DNA of 64,000 nucleotides, taken from the NCBI GenBank assembly GCA_023266195.1, contig JAHFRP010000008.1, positions 94,625 through 158,624 on the forward strand, given 5' to 3'. The position numbers and the translations under genes are program-made. Below are positions 29,532 through 37,844 of this stretch, one piece after another (the first letter of the stretch is position 1; every line of letters begins with the position of its first letter). Under the pieces are notes generated by a model. It saw only the letters and a list, made by a program, of their open reading frames with translations, was not told the origin of the DNA and did not search any database. Origin of the DNA: Sulfuricella sp. (GTDB lineage: Bacteria; Pseudomonadota; Gammaproteobacteria; Burkholderiales; Sulfuricellaceae).

Positions 29532-30599
29532 ATGAGTCGTTTTCGCATTGCCGCTATCCTGGCCTCTCTCTCCTGCGCCTTGCTGGTCATCCCCGTTCAG
29601 CCGGCTAACGCCGACGAACTGCAGGACATCAACAAGCTCTATAAGCAAGGCCAAAACGACAAGGCGCTGGAGCGACTAGACGCGTTCCTTGCCAGCAAGT
29701 CCAAGGATGCGCAGGGGCCAAAAATCGCCCAGGGCCATTTTCTCAAGGGGCTGATTCTGGCCGAACAGGGCAAGACGGCGGAAGCGATCCAGATATTCAC
29801 CAAGCTTACCGAGGAATATCCCGAGCTGCCCGAACCTTACAACAACCTGGCCGTGCTGTACGCGTCCCAGGGGCAGTACGACAAGGCGAGGCATGCCCTG
29901 GAAATGGCAATCAGCACCCACCCCAGCTATGCCACGGCGCATGAGAATCTGGGCGACATCTACGCAAAAATGGCGAGCCAGGCCTACGACAAGGCGCTGC
30001 AACTGGACAAGAGCAACGTAACGGCCCAAACCAAGCTGGCGCTGATCAAGGAGCTGTTCCCCGCCAGCGGCAAGGCGAATCGCGCTCCGGTACGAATGGA
30101 GGAGCCCAAGGCGCCGGCTGCCCCGGCAGCCGTTCCGGTCAAACCGGAGCCGCCCAAGCCTGTTGCGCCTGCGTCCGTCTCGGCGACACCTGCCCCTGCG
30201 CCGGCCAAGGCGGAGCCGCCTAAAGCGGCGCCTGCACCGGAAAAAACCGAGCCGTCGGCCGAGGCCGACGTGCTGAAAACCTTGAACGGCTGGGCCGCGG
30301 CCTGGTCCGGCAAGGATGCGAATGCCTATCTCGCTTACTACGCCAAGGATTTCAGGACGCCGGGTGGCGAAGGCCGCGCCTCCTGGGAAAAAGGCCGCAA
30401 AGAGCGTATCGGCAAGCCTAAATCCATCCACGTCGCCATAGAATCGCCGCGCGTCACCGTCAGCGACGCTACCCATGCCAGCGTTATTTTCAAGCAGGCC
30501 TACAAGTCCGATGCCCTGCACAGCTCTGCCCAGAAAACCGTGGTCCTGGTCAAGACCGGCGACAAATGGCTGATTCAGCAAGAGCGGATCGGACGATAG
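29532..30599 (+). CDS. Exported TPR protein with NTF2-like C-terminal domain
   Basis: 355 residues. Signal peptide (IAAILASLSCALLVIPVQPANA), then TPR repeats to about residue 175 (YNNLAVLYASQGQYDKARHALEMA), a Pro/Ala/Lys-rich linker (APAPAKAEPPKAAPAPEK) and a 110-residue C-terminal NTF2/SnoaL-like domain (LNGWAAAWSGKDANAYLAYY...FRTPGG...W). The same C-terminal domain type closes the neighbouring L,D-transpeptidase, suggesting joint work on the cell wall. The start at 29532 is chosen because it gives a proper signal peptide. Confidence 0.82.
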   Translation: MSRFRIAAILASLSCALLVIPVQPANADELQDINKLYKQGQNDKALERLDAFLASKSKDAQGPKIAQGHFLKGLILAEQGKTAEAIQIFTKLTEEYPELPEPYNNLAVLYASQGQYDKARHALEMAISTHPSYATAHENLGDIYAKMASQAYDKALQLDKSNVTAQTKLALIKELFPASGKANRAPVRMEEPKAPAAPAAVPVKPEPPKPVAPASVSATPAPAPAKAEPPKAAPAPEKTEPSAEADVLKTLNGWAAAWSGKDANAYLAYYAKDFRTPGGEGRASWEKGRKERIGKPKSIHVAIESPRVTVSDATHASVIFKQAYKSDALHSSAQKTVVLVKTGDKWLIQQERIGR

Positions 30600-30709
30600 C
30601 AATTTACGCGCTCGGGACTCTACGGGACTCTACGGGGCTGTTCGTGGTTGTTTGGCTTGACGAGGCCGCCCGCGGCGGTAGCCTGTGCAGTATTTTTCGC
30701 TGGTAAATC

Positions 30710-31933
30710 ATGAAGTTCCCTGGTTTTGTTTTCTCCCTGTTCTGCGTCTTTTTCGGTGCGCAGCCGGTGCCGCTGATGGCCATGGGCGGCAAGCCGCCCG
30801 CCGCACCAAGCCAAGCCGTGCCCTACCAGCCTCAGCTCGATCTGGAATCGGCGTTGGTGAAAAGCCTGCTCGAGATCAGGGAGGATCGCCTGGACGCAGC
30901 CCTGAAAGACATCGAGGCGCTGCTTCGGAGTTACCCCAACTTCAAGCTCGCTCACTTGATCCGCGGCGACCTGCTGTTGGCGCGGGCGTACCCGTTGAAC
31001 ACGATCGGCAACGCTGCCGGCGCCACCCAGCAGCAGCTCACCGATTTGCGCGAGGAAGCCCGTGTCCGCCTGCTCAGGCACCTGGAGCAGTTGCCTGTCA
31101 ACCGCGTCCCCAAATATCTGGTGCAACTCCAGCCGGAGCAGCACTACGCCGTGGTGGTGGACACCGGCAAATCCCGGCTCTACCTGTTCCGCAACGACAA
31201 CGGCACGCCGCACTACGTCGCAGATTATTACGTCAGCAGCGGCAAGGCCGGCGCCGAAAAAATGAAGGAAGGCGACCAGAAAACGCCGATGGGCGTGTAT
31301 TTCGTCACCGCCAGCCTTCCCAAGACCCAGATTTCGAGCTTTTATGGCAGCGGCGCCTTCCCCATCAGCTACCCTAATGAGTGGGACCGGCGGCAGGGCA
31401 AGGACGGCCACGGCATCTGGCTGCACGGGGTGCCGAGCGACACCTACAGCCGCCCGCCGCGGGCCAGCAACGGCTGCGTGGTGCTGGCCAACCCGGACAT
31501 GGACCGGGTCGGCAAGATGCTGCAGGTGGGATATACCCCGGTGGTGATCAGCGACCGGGTGGAATGGGTGGACGCCAATGAATTGATTGCCGAGCGCGGC
31601 GATCTAATCGACGAGGTCGAAAGCTGGCGGCGCGATTGGGAAAGCATCGATACGGACAAGTATTTGCGGCATTATTCGAAGAATTTCAGCGCGCCGGGCC
31701 AGAACTATCGCACTTGGGAGGAGCAAAAGCGGCAGGTCAACGCTGGCAAGTCCTGGGTCAGGGTCAAGCTGTCGAATATCAGCATCTTCGCCTATCCCGG
31801 CGCCGACGACATGATGGTGGTTTCTTTCGAACAGGACTACGGCAGCAACAATCTGAAGAACCAGATGAAGAAGCGCCAGTACTGGAAACAGGAGAATCAC
31901 AAATGGAAAATCATCTTCGAGGGTGCCGTGTGA
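30710..31933 (+). CDS. L,D-transpeptidase (YkuD family)
   Basis: 407 residues, with signal peptide (FVFSLFCVFFGAQPVPLMA). The YkuD catalytic region includes HGIWLHGVPSDTYSRPP and SNGCVVLANPD, the His...SxGC signature with the nucleophilic cysteine. It forms or edits 3-3 cross-links or attaches proteins to peptidoglycan in the periplasm. An NTF2-like C-terminal domain (WESIDTDKYLRHYSKNF.. TWEEQKRQV) resembles the end of the upstream TPR protein. The stop overlaps the ppiA start. Confidence 0.9.
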   Translation: MKFPGFVFSLFCVFFGAQPVPLMAMGGKPPAAPSQAVPYQPQLDLESALVKSLLEIREDRLDAALKDIEALLRSYPNFKLAHLIRGDLLLARAYPLNTIGNAAGATQQQLTDLREEARVRLLRHLEQLPVNRVPKYLVQLQPEQHYAVVVDTGKSRLYLFRNDNGTPHYVADYYVSSGKAGAEKMKEGDQKTPMGVYFVTASLPKTQISSFYGSGAFPISYPNEWDRRQGKDGHGIWLHGVPSDTYSRPPRASNGCVVLANPDMDRVGKMLQVGYTPVVISDRVEWVDANELIAERGDLIDEVESWRRDWESIDTDKYLRHYSKNFSAPGQNYRTWEEQKRQVNAGKSWVRVKLSNISIFAYPGADDMMVVSFEQDYGSNNLKNQMKKRQYWKQENHKWKIIFEGAV

Positions 31934-32592
31934 TGCGCGGTTTTCTGCTTCTGGTGTTGGGGATGTGCGTCAGCGCCGGGGCGCTCGCCGCCAATCCGCT
32001 GGTCAAGATGCATACCAATCTGGGTGACGTGGTGGTTGAACTCTATCCGGACAAGGCGCCGAAAACCGTGGCCAATTTCCTGCAATACGTGAAGAACGGC
32101 CATTACAACGGCACGATTTTTCATCGTACGATCAACAAATTCATCATTCAGGGCGGCGGCTTCACCGCAGACTTCCAGTACAGGCCGACCCTCGACCCGG
32201 TTCCCAACGAAGCCGCCAACGGTCTCCGGAACGAACGTGGGGCGCTTGCCATGGCGCGCACCTACGACCCCGATTCCGCAACCGCGCAATTTTTCATCAA
32301 CCTCGACGACAACAAGTTCCTCAATTTTCTCCACCCCCATCCCGATTATTACGGCTACTGCGTATTCGGCAAAGTGATCCGGGGGATGGACGTCGCTAGG
32401 CAGATCGGCGCCTTGCCCACCGCTGCGGGCGGCCCATTCGATGCCGACGTGCCGGTCCAGCCGGTGATTATCGAGGAAATGGCGCTGGCGACGGACGCCG
32501 TGGCGGATGGCGCAAAAACGGCGAATATGGCAGTATCGACAAAACCTGGCAATAAAACCCCTAAAAGTAAAAAGGAAAAAATTCATGGTTAA
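31933..32592 (+). CDS. ppiA: Periplasmic cyclophilin (peptidyl-prolyl isomerase)
   Basis: 219 residues. Signal peptide MRGFLLLVLGMCVSAGALA, then a cyclophilin domain: FHRTINKFIIQGGGF, SATAQFFINLDDN and YCVFGKVIRGMDV. A lysine-rich tail (TPKSKKEKIHG) extends beyond the domain. It overlaps both neighbours (ATGA upstream, eight bases with ppiB downstream). Catalyses proline cis-trans isomerisation in exported proteins. Confidence 0.92.
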   Translation: MRGFLLLVLGMCVSAGALAANPLVKMHTNLGDVVVELYPDKAPKTVANFLQYVKNGHYNGTIFHRTINKFIIQGGGFTADFQYRPTLDPVPNEAANGLRNERGALAMARTYDPDSATAQFFINLDDNKFLNFLHPHPDYYGYCVFGKVIRGMDVARQIGALPTAAGGPFDADVPVQPVIIEEMALATDAVADGAKTANMAVSTKPGNKTPKSKKEKIHG

Positions 32593-33076
32593 GCTGCACA
32601 CCAATTTCGGCGACATCACTCTGGACCTGGACGCGGAAAAAGCGCCCAAGACCGTTGCCAACTTCCTGAAATACGTGGAAAAAGGCTTTTACAACGGTTT
32701 GGTGTTCCACCGCGTCATCGACGGTTTCATGATCCAGGGCGGCGGCTTCATGCCCGGCCTGATACCGAAGGAAACCATGGAGCCGATCGAAAACGAGGCC
32801 GCCAACGGTCTGAAAAACGACACCTACACCATCGCCATGGCGCGCACGCCCAACCCGCATTCCGCTTCCAGCCAGTTTTTCATCAACACGGCGAACAACG
32901 GGTTCCTCAACTACACGGCGCCGACCCCGCAGGGATTCGGCTACTGCGTGTTCGGCAAAGTGACCGCGGGCCAGGAAGTCGTCGACCGCATCGGCAAGGT
33001 CAAGACCGGCAGCCAGGCCGGCTATCAGGACGTGCCGCTGGACGACGTGATCATCGAAAGCGCCGAGGTGGCCTGA
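32585..33076 (+). CDS. ppiB: Cytoplasmic cyclophilin
   Basis: 163 residues, no signal peptide. FHRVIDGFMIQGGGFMPG, SASSQFFINTANNGFLNY and GYCVFGKVTAGQEVVD are cyclophilin signatures. It starts inside the end of ppiA in another frame, so the pair likely arose by duplication, one copy exported and one retained. Confidence 0.94.
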   Translation: MVKLHTNFGDITLDLDAEKAPKTVANFLKYVEKGFYNGLVFHRVIDGFMIQGGGFMPGLIPKETMEPIENEAANGLKNDTYTIAMARTPNPHSASSQFFINTANNGFLNYTAPTPQGFGYCVFGKVTAGQEVVDRIGKVKTGSQAGYQDVPLDDVIIESAEVA

Positions 33077-33179
33077 CTCCGGCCGGCTCGCGCTGCTCGC
33101 GTAGCCTGGATGAAGCGTAGTGCGATCCGGGGGCTCCCCGGATTCTGCCTTCATTCCATCCGGACCACGCGGCCCTAGC

Positions 33180-33923
33180 ATGAAACACAGCCTTTTCGTC
33201 GCCGACCTCCATCTTTGCGCCGAGCGTCCGCAGACCACCCGAATTTTCGAGGATTTCGTGCGCCGCACGGCCTCCGGCGCCGAGGCGCTGTATATCCTCG
33301 GCGATCTGTTCGAGTATTGGGCGGGCGACGACGATCTTGCCGATCCCCATCATGCCCGAATCGCCCAGCTGCTGGCCGAATTGAGCCGGGGCGGCACGGC
33401 GGTTTTCATTTTGCCCGGCAACCGGGATTTTCTCATGGGCGAGGCATTCGCCGGCGCTTCCCACGCCCGCTTGCTCGACGAACCGGTCCGCATCGATCTT
33501 TACGGCACGCCGACTCTGCTGATGCATGGCGATACCCTGTGCCGCGACGACACGACGTATCTCGCTTTTCGCGCCATGGTCCGGCAACCGGACTGGCAGG
33601 CGGCCTTTCTTGCACGGCCCTTGGCGGAGCGCAAGGCGGAAATCGAGGCATTGCGCCAGCAGAGCGAGCGCGACAAGCAGTTGAAGCCGGCTGCCCAGAT
33701 GGACGCCCATCCCGACGAAGTCGCCACGGTGCTGCGCGAACAGGGCTACCCCCGCCTGATCCACGGCCATACCCATCGCCCCGCCCGCCACCTGCATCGG
33801 ATCGACGGCCGCGACTGCGAACGCTGGGTACTGGGGAGTTGGCATGAGCGCGGCAGTTACCTGCGCTGCGACGCGGCGGGGTGCGTAGCGATACAACTAA
33901 ATTACTTCGAGGGGGCGCGATGA
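33180..33923 (+). CDS. lpxH: UDP-2,3-diacylglucosamine diphosphatase
   Basis: 247 residues, metallophosphoesterase of lipid A synthesis; hydrolyses UDP-2,3-diacylglucosamine to lipid X and UMP. Metal-site motifs in order: FVADLHL, LGDLFEYWAGDD, LPGNRDFL, MHGDTLC and IHGHTHRP. The start at 33180 gives the normal N-terminus. The 103 bases before it hold a palindromic sequence (GGGGGCTCCCC region) but no clear promoter. The stop overlaps the next ATG. Confidence 0.95.
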   Translation: MKHSLFVADLHLCAERPQTTRIFEDFVRRTASGAEALYILGDLFEYWAGDDDLADPHHARIAQLLAELSRGGTAVFILPGNRDFLMGEAFAGASHARLLDEPVRIDLYGTPTLLMHGDTLCRDDTTYLAFRAMVRQPDWQAAFLARPLAERKAEIEALRQQSERDKQLKPAAQMDAHPDEVATVLREQGYPRLIHGHTHRPARHLHRIDGRDCERWVLGSWHERGSYLRCDAAGCVAIQLNYFEGAR

Positions 33924-35038
33924 TCCTGATTCTTTCTTCCGATACCCGGTCCGATGGCGCCGAATACCGCCAGCTGCTCGACCATCTGGCGCAGTTGCCC
34001 AAGATCAAGACGCGCATCCATCAGGAGAAGGGTGCCCAGCAGACCCTGATCGAAATCTACCTGATCGGCGACACTGCTTCGCTGTCGCCGGACGCCATGG
34101 AAAGCCTGCCCTGCGTCGAGCGCGTGGTGCGCGTTTCCCAGGAATACCGGGTGCTCGGACGGCACAAGGACGACGAGCGGCCGACCCATTTCGAATACAA
34201 CGGCGTGCGCTTCGGCCAGGACAACCTCAACGTTTTCGCCGGACTGTGCGCGGTGGATACGCCGGAGCACGTGGAAGCGATGATGAAGGCGCTGCGCGAC
34301 CACGGCCAGGTCTGCACGCGGATGGGAGCCTACAAGCCGCGCACCAGCCCATACGCTTTCCAGGGCCACGGCAAGGCCTGCCTGCCCTGGGTATTCGAAC
34401 TGGCAGGGAAATACGGCATCAAGGTCATCGCCATGGAAGTGACCCACGAATCCCACGTCGATGAAATCCGCGCCGCGCTCAACGAGACCGGCAACCCCAC
34501 CGGGGTGATGCTGCAGATCGGCACGCGCAACACGCAGAATTTCGAGTTGCTGAAAATCGTCGGCCGCCAGCAGGAATTCCCGGTGCTGTTGAAGCGCGGC
34601 TTCGGCATCACCCTGGACGAATCGCTCAACGCCGCGGAATATCTGGCCTCGGAAGGCAACCGCAACGTGGTGTTCGGCCTCCGGGGCATGAAGACCAACA
34701 TGGGCGATCCGCACCGCAACCTGGTCGATTTCGCCCATGTGCCGGTGGTCCGGCGCCTTACCCGGATGCCGGTGTGCATCGATCCGTCGCACTCGGTCGG
34801 CACGCGCAACCGCGCGCCGGACGGCATCCTGGAGATTTTTCACGCCACCATGCAGGGCGTCATCGCCGGCGCCAACATGATCCTGGTGGATTTTCACCCG
34901 GCACCCGCCAAGGCGCTGGTGGACGGGCCGCAGGCGCTGCTGATGGACGAATTGCCGCTGTTTCTGGAGTGCGTGGCGAACGCGCGGGATGCCTACGAAA
35001 AAAATGCCCGGTTGGTGGGCGGAGCGGGGCGCGGTTAG
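33920..35038 (+). CDS. 3-deoxy-7-phosphoheptulonate (DAHP) synthase
   Basis: 372 residues. First step of the shikimate pathway: PEP plus erythrose 4-phosphate. About 85 N-terminal residues look like a ferredoxin-like regulatory domain, as in the Thermotoga-type enzymes, followed by the barrel with RMGAYKPRTSPYAFQGHG, GIKVIAMEV, LKRGFGITLDE and CIDPSHSVGTRN. The conserved GPCSVE is FAGLCAVD here, keeping the metal cysteine. ATGA overlap with lpxH. Confidence 0.88.
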   Translation: MILILSSDTRSDGAEYRQLLDHLAQLPKIKTRIHQEKGAQQTLIEIYLIGDTASLSPDAMESLPCVERVVRVSQEYRVLGRHKDDERPTHFEYNGVRFGQDNLNVFAGLCAVDTPEHVEAMMKALRDHGQVCTRMGAYKPRTSPYAFQGHGKACLPWVFELAGKYGIKVIAMEVTHESHVDEIRAALNETGNPTGVMLQIGTRNTQNFELLKIVGRQQEFPVLLKRGFGITLDESLNAAEYLASEGNRNVVFGLRGMKTNMGDPHRNLVDFAHVPVVRRLTRMPVCIDPSHSVGTRNRAPDGILEIFHATMQGVIAGANMILVDFHPAPAKALVDGPQALLMDELPLFLECVANARDAYEKNARLVGGAGRG

Positions 35039-35069
35039 GCTGACCGGGGCATAACCGGTATAGGTGACT

Positions 35070-35104
35070 GTACGGCTACGCCCTAAAGGGCACAAGAGCC
35101 GTAC
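35070..35104. repeat. Palindromic repeat, family 'CCCTAAAGGGCACAAG', copy 1
   Basis: GTACGGCT / AGCCGTAC arms enclose ACGCCCTAAAGGGCACAAG. The 22-base core (35079-35100) is identical at 36257-36278, while the arms differ in a compensatory way, so the fold is conserved. It lies between the DAHP synthase gene and purU. Confidence 0.8.
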
Positions 35105-35168
35105 CCGCAACACGTATCCCCGGAGGCTCTCATGACGGCCGCCGCGCCGCTTCAAGGCGTCCGTGGTG

Positions 35169-35174
35169 TATGAT
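35169..35174 (+). promoter_or_regulatory. Possible -10 box for purU
   Basis: TATGAT lies 33 bases upstream of the purU ATG. No convincing -35 is seen at 16-18 bases before it. Confidence 0.35.
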
Positions 35175-35206
35175 TTAATTTTTTCAGCATTCGCCTTGAA
35201 CCAACA

Positions 35207-36061
35207 ATGAAAAACACCGCCATCCTGCTGATTTCCTGCCCCGACCGCAAAGGGCTGGTCGCCGGCATCGCCGATTTCCTTTACCGCCACAACGCCAACA
35301 TCCTCCACGCCGACCAGCACCAGGACAGCGAGCTGGGCCTGTTCCTGATGCGGGTCGAATGGGAACTGGAGGGTTTCGACCTGAACCTGGACCAGTTCGA
35401 GCAGCATTTCGCGCCGATTGCCGAAAAATTCGAAATGAAATGGCGCGTGGCGCTGTCTTCCTACCGCCCCAAGGTGGCGATTTTCGTTTCGCGCTACGAC
35501 CACTGCCTGGTCGATCTGCTTTATCGCCACCAGAGCGGCGAGCTGCACTGCGACATTTCGCTGATCGTCGGCAACCACGACGACACCAAATGGATCGCCG
35601 ACTCCTACGGCATTCCGTTCCAGCACATCGCGGTGCACAAGGACAGCAAGGCCGAGGCGGAAAAAACCCAGCTCGCCCTGCTGCGCCATCACCATATCGA
35701 CCTGATCGTCCTGGCGCGCTACATGCAGGTGCTGTCGGCCGATTTCATCAAGCACTACCCCAACCGCATCATCAACATCCATCATTCATTCCTGCCCGCT
35801 TTCCTCGGCGCCAAGCCTTACCACCGGGCCTTCGAGCGCGGCGTGAAGCTGATCGGCGCGACCAGCCACTATGTCACCGAAGTGCTCGACGACGGTCCGA
35901 TCATCGAGCAGGACGTGGCGCGCATCTCGCACCGCGACGCCATCGACGACCTGATCCAGAAAGGCCGCGACCTGGAGAAGATGGTGCTGTCGCGCGGCGT
36001 GCGCTGGCATATCGAAAACCGCATCCTGCTGTATGCCAACAAGACGGTGATTTTCGATTAG
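35207..36061 (+). CDS. purU: Formyltetrahydrofolate deformylase
   Basis: 284 residues. An N-terminal ACT domain (ILLISCPDRKGLVAGIADFLYRHNANI) precedes the formyl transferase fold (IFVSRYDHCLVDLLYR, IINIHHSFLPAFLGAKPYHRA, GATSHYVTEVLDDGPII). It releases formate from 10-formyl-THF, balancing one-carbon pools for purine synthesis. Flanked on both sides by copies of the same palindromic repeat. Confidence 0.96.
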   Translation: MKNTAILLISCPDRKGLVAGIADFLYRHNANILHADQHQDSELGLFLMRVEWELEGFDLNLDQFEQHFAPIAEKFEMKWRVALSSYRPKVAIFVSRYDHCLVDLLYRHQSGELHCDISLIVGNHDDTKWIADSYGIPFQHIAVHKDSKAEAEKTQLALLRHHHIDLIVLARYMQVLSADFIKHYPNRIINIHHSFLPAFLGAKPYHRAFERGVKLIGATSHYVTEVLDDGPIIEQDVARISHRDAIDDLIQKGRDLEKMVLSRGVRWHIENRILLYANKTVIFD

Positions 36062-36213
36062 GAAATAACCGGCGGCTTTGCGGCACCGCCTGGTCGATGG
36101 TTGGCAGCTCCATCAGAGGCTGGGCTGTGGGGATTCGCGAAAAAACAGCCGGAAGTGCGAGCCGTTGTGGGTACGGCTTTCTCGCCCGTGCGAGCAGCTC
36201 CGCTGCCGCTCGC

Positions 36214-36239
36214 GGCGGGGACACTCCTTGCGGGTGCAG
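36214..36239. repeat. 26 bp dispersed repeat (copy A)
   Basis: Starts GGCGGGGACACTCC and ends GCGGGTGCAG; identical to 54673-54698. Lies directly before the second CCCTAAAGGGCACAAG palindrome. Confidence 0.85.
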
Positions 36240-36247
36240 CCGTACAT

Positions 36248-36283
36248 GTCAGGCTGCGCCCTAAAGGGCACAAGAGCCTGACC
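36248..36283. repeat. Palindromic repeat, family 'CCCTAAAGGGCACAAG', copy 2
   Basis: GTCAGGCT / AGCCTGAC arms around the same core as copy 1. A third, shortened relative at 41455-41472 has GTCAGGCT / AGCCTGAC arms with only CA between them. Confidence 0.8.
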
Positions 36284-36340
36284 CACCAGGCTGACTGACA
36301 CTGACCCTGATCCTAACCTTATTGTCGAATCCCGGACAGA

Positions 36341-36375
36341 AAAAGCCCGCCGGTCAGGTGGTGAGCGGCGGGCAA
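36341..36375 (-). terminator. Terminator downstream of the Crp/Fnr gene
   Basis: GCCCGCC / GGCGGGC stem, with A5 on the plus strand giving the U tract for minus-strand transcripts. It ends transcription about 120 bases after the regulator's stop. Confidence 0.75.
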
Positions 36376-36496
36376 AAACCGCTTTTGGCGGCTCGGAGGA
36401 GGACAACCCCATGAAGGGGGTCAGCGCGGCCGCACTTAAACGGAACGCGATGTAGTCATCCTAACGAGCAAGGGGGTCGGCCGTCATTGATAATTC

Positions 36497-37192
36497 TCAA
36501 TCGGCGGCAATAATATTCAGTGCGGCCGGATCGCACTTCAGCAACACGCCGCCGGGGGCTTCCGCCAGCGCGCCGTTGCGCTTGAATTCGGCGATGATGC
36601 GGCTGGCCGTTTCGGTGGTGATGCCGAGCATCGAGCCGATGTCCTCGCGCCCGAACAGTTCGATGTAGCCATCTTCCCGGCCACCCGCCAGCTTTTGCAG
36701 CAGGCGGGCCACGCGCGCCCTGGCGCTGCCGGTGGAGAGCTGGGTCAGCCAGGCGTCCGCCTCGTCCAGCGCGCGCTGCCAGCGCACCATCAACTCCTTG
36801 CGCAGCTTGGGCTTGTCCTGGTCCAGCCGCTGGATCACTTCGAGCGGAATGCGGCAGACCTCGGTTGGCTGCAGGACGATGGCGTCGTGCTGGTAGGGCT
36901 GGTCGAGCAGGGCTTCCAGGCCGGTGACATCGGTCGCGTGGAGCAGGCGGACGATGCGCTGGCGCCCGTCCGGCAGGTATTGCACCAGCTTGATCAGGCC
37001 GCTGCGGATGGTGAAGACCGCCTGCGCGGGATCGCCGGCGCGATAAAGCGCTTCCTGCGGAGACAGGGCGATATCGTCGATCGGGCGGTGAATGGCTGCG
37101 CAGTCGGCGATGTCCAGGCCGGCGAACAGCACCGACTTGCGTATGCAGCAGCTCACGCAGTCGGCTCCGCCCGGTGTCAATATTTTGCTCAT
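36497..37192 (-). CDS. Crp/Fnr-family transcription regulator
   Basis: 231 residues. N-terminal cysteine cluster CVSCCIRKSVLF, a cyclic-nucleotide-binding-type barrel (YRAGDPAQAVFTIRSGLIKL) and a C-terminal helix-turn-helix (GREDIGSMLGITTETASRIIAEFKRNGAL). The cluster is not spaced exactly like E. coli FNR (CxxCxxxxxC), so an oxygen-sensing Fe-S centre is possible but not certain. ATG at 37192 preferred to a TTG two codons upstream. Confidence 0.88.
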   Translation of the reverse strand: MSKILTPGGADCVSCCIRKSVLFAGLDIADCAAIHRPIDDIALSPQEALYRAGDPAQAVFTIRSGLIKLVQYLPDGRQRIVRLLHATDVTGLEALLDQPYQHDAIVLQPTEVCRIPLEVIQRLDQDKPKLRKELMVRWQRALDEADAWLTQLSTGSARARVARLLQKLAGGREDGYIELFGREDIGSMLGITTETASRIIAEFKRNGALAEAPGGVLLKCDPAALNIIAAD

Positions 37193-37231
37193 GCGCAATT
37201 ATGGTTCAAATCGGCTGCCGAAGGGAATACT

Positions 37232-37789
37232 TCATTCCGGGGATTGGGCGGCGACCAGACTGCGGTATTTCCGCCAGTCGAAGCAGGGTCCCGGATCGGT
37301 TTTGCGCACCGGGGCGATATCCGCATGGCCGACGATGTCCTTGATCGGATAGGCTTCCTGCAATGCGCGGGTGAGTTCAGCCAGCTTGTCGTACTGGATA
37401 TCGGTGAACGGGTCGTCGTCGCTGCCTTCGAGCTCGATACCGATGGAAAAGTCGTTGCAGCGGATGCGGTCGCGCCATACCGAAACGCCGGCGTGCCAGG
37501 CGCGCTTGTTGCACGATACGAACTGGACCACTTCGCCGTCGCGGCGGATCAGGAAATGAGCCGACACCCTGAGGTCGGCGATCATCGGGTAATACGGATG
37601 CGCGTTGACGTCCAGCCGGTTGGTGAAAAAATCGATCACGCCGCTGCCGCCATACTCGCGCGGCGGCAGGCTGATGTTGTGGATCACCAGCAGGGGAATG
37701 TCGAATTCCACCTCCGGCGGGCGCTCGTCGCTGTTGGGCGAGGCGATGAAGCGCACGCCCCGCAGGAAGCCCGATTTGTCTATTTTCAT
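37232..37789 (-). CDS. ampD: 1,6-anhydro-N-acetylmuramyl-L-alanine amidase
   Basis: 185 residues, amidase_2 family. Cleaves the peptide from anhydromuropeptides in cytoplasmic murein recycling. Zinc ligands fit VIHNISLPP (His), VGHADIAPVRKTDPG (His, Asp), and FSIGIELEG is conserved. The start at 37789 is supported by AGAGG upstream. It lies 39 bases upstream of the Crp/Fnr gene on the same strand. Confidence 0.93.
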   Translation of the reverse strand: MKIDKSGFLRGVRFIASPNSDERPPEVEFDIPLLVIHNISLPPREYGGSGVIDFFTNRLDVNAHPYYPMIADLRVSAHFLIRRDGEVVQFVSCNKRAWHAGVSVWRDRIRCNDFSIGIELEGSDDDPFTDIQYDKLAELTRALQEAYPIKDIVGHADIAPVRKTDPGPCFDWRKYRSLVAAQSPE

Positions 37790-37808
37790 GTTACCTCTCG
37801 CCACCGGT

Positions 37809-37814
37809 TATAAT
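37809..37814 (+). promoter_or_regulatory. -10 box upstream of the exchanger gene
   Basis: A perfect TATAAT 31 bases before the GTG start at 37845. The -35 region is weak (near 37786-37791), in the divergent gap with ampD. Confidence 0.45.
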
Positions 37815-37844
37815 CGCGCCACAACCTTTTCCGGAAATCCGCCT

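Larger units (their letters stand above)
36062..36496. other. 435-base intergenic region with repeats and a possible small RNA
   Basis: Contains a 26-base repeat shared with 54673-54698 (36214-36239), a second CCCTAAAGGGCACAAG palindrome (36248-36283), and a minus-strand terminator. On the plus strand GGAGGAGGA precedes an ATG at 36411 opening a 14-codon frame (MKGVSAAALKRNAM), too short to call. No longer gene is visible. Confidence 0.6.

Noticed and set aside
36497..37192. Calling the Crp/Fnr regulator a true FNR oxygen sensor
   Set aside because: The N-terminal cysteines (CVSCC) do not have the CxxCxxxxxC spacing of FNR, and the fourth ligand cannot be assigned with confidence.
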